From CALLQB01 sp036479275 (lineage in GTDB: Bacteria > Actinomycetota > Acidimicrobiia > Acidimicrobiales > SHLQ01): a DNA stretch of 6,083 bases. Positions 5,537 through 6,083 of this stretch are shown one piece after another. The stretch covers positions 1 through 6,083 of the forward strand of contig CBERPN010000275.1 in assembly GCA_965524675.1 (NCBI GenBank), in the 5' to 3' direction. Under the pieces are notes generated by a model. That model saw only the letters and a program-made list of their open reading frames with translations. It was not told the DNA's origin and ran no database searches. The translations under genes and the position numbers were made by a program. Every line of letters begins with the position of its first letter. The first letter of the stretch is position 1.

Positions 5537-6083
5537 GCGCCGCCGCCGAAACCGGAGTGTCGCTGACCATCAACGGCGCCCATCAGCAGCTAGCCAACTC
5601 GCCCACCCAACGGCTCTCGTCGGTACTGCGCGACACCCTTGAACTCACCGGCACCAAGATCGGCTGCGACGCTGGCGATTGCGGGGCGTGCACCGTCTTG
5701 ATAGATGACCACGCTGCCTGTTCGTGTCTGGTGCCGATCGGGGCGCTGGTTGGTGCGGAGATCGAATCGGTTGAATCGTTGGCGTCGAGCGATCTCGGTG
5801 CCTCTTTGGCAGCTTCGTTCCTTCGTCATGGCGCGGCCCAATGCGGTTTCTGCACGCCTGGGATGTTGATGGCCGCACTTGGAGTTCTACGTGAGAACCC
5901 GAACCCATCGCGAGACGACGTCGTCTCCGGGTTGGCGGGGGTGCTGTGCCGCTGCACGGGATACCAGAAGATAATCGACGCGGTCCTCGACCTCGACCAC
6001 GCTGGCAACCCACTAGAACTCAGCGCGGGTAAGGCGGTAGGTGGTCGACTCGAGCGGGTCGACGGTCAGGCCAAAATCGACGG
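5533..6083 (+). CDS. [2Fe-2S] domain running into a Mo-cofactor domain, partial molybdenum hydroxylase chain
   Basis: An open frame of 183 codons runs to the right edge without a stop, starting at ATG 5533 inside the ATGA overlap with the FAD gene. The N-terminal plant-type ferredoxin domain has C45, C50, C53 and C65 (G-C-D-A-G-D-C-G-A-C, then C-S-C-L). The second, helical cluster domain has C104 and C107 (Q-C-G-F-C-T-P-G), then C139 and C141 (C-R-C-T-G-Y), giving the canonical CX2C-X31-CXC spacing. Separate small subunits normally end near residue 155-170. Here the frame continues through a short linker into G-K-A-V-G-G-R-L-E-R-V-D-G-Q-A-K-I-D-G (166-184, last codon cut), which resembles the opening of the large Mo subunit (G-x-x-x-x-R-V-D-x-x-x-K-x-x-G). 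So this is probably a one-chain FeS-Mo subunit, as in Desulfovibrio Mop or E. coli XdhD, paired with a separate FAD subunit. The catalytic Glu and Mo-binding domains lie outside the window, so substrate choice cannot be read directly; nicotinate is inferred from context. Confidence 0.9.
   Translation, partial: MSAAAETGVSLTINGAHQQLANSPTQRLSSVLRDTLELTGTKIGCDAGDCGACTVLIDDHAACSCLVPIGALVGAEIESVESLASSDLGASLAASFLRHGAAQCGFCTPGMLMAALGVLRENPNPSRDDVVSGLAGVLCRCTGYQKIIDAVLDLDHAGNPLELSAGKAVGGRLERVDGQAKID

Overview
The window looks like chromosomal DNA of a high-GC Gram-positive bacterium (Actinomycetota). The base composition is G/C-rich, GTG and TTG serve as start codons beside ATG, Shine-Dalgarno sites are clear inside the main operon, and the protein types are common in mycobacteria and related soil or marine actinobacteria. 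TTA leucine codons do occur, so it is not obviously Streptomyces-like. I cannot name a genus. All genes read on the + strand and all look intact; the first and last are cut by the window edges.

Region 1 (1-757) holds the C-terminal end of an aminoglycoside-phosphotransferase-fold protein and a SnoaL/NTF2-like protein 26 bases behind it. Nothing in the sequence ties these two to the rest. Region 2 (758-1416) holds a MarR-family regulator that resembles the 6-hydroxynicotinate-responsive NicR/BpsR regulators. A 16-base perfect palindrome sits just before it. Behind it lies a promoter-like pair of hexamers with an inverted repeat in the spacer, just before the next gene.

Region 3 (1417-6083 and beyond) is a tight catabolic operon. 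It contains an AA_synth (PF06684/DUF1185) protein, an enamidase-type amidohydrolase, a methylmalonate-semialdehyde-dehydrogenase-like aldehyde dehydrogenase, the FAD subunit of a molybdenum hydroxylase, and a [2Fe-2S] protein that runs without a stop into what looks like the start of the Mo-cofactor domain. Gaps between these genes are 35, 24, 5 and -4 bases.

The best reading is an N-heteroaromatic (nicotinate-type) degradation operon built on the reductive/enamidase route known from Eubacterium barkeri. The Mo hydroxylase would make 6-hydroxynicotinate. A reductase not seen here would give 6-oxo-1,4,5,6-tetrahydronicotinate, and enamidase would open the ring to 2-formylglutarate plus ammonia. 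The aldehyde dehydrogenase belongs to the CoA-acylating, decarboxylating class by its active-site motifs. 2-Formylglutarate is a 2-substituted malonate semialdehyde, so that enzyme could convert it directly to glutaryl-CoA, CO2 and NADH. This last step is an inference and is the most interesting idea in the window. The role of the AA_synth protein is unknown.
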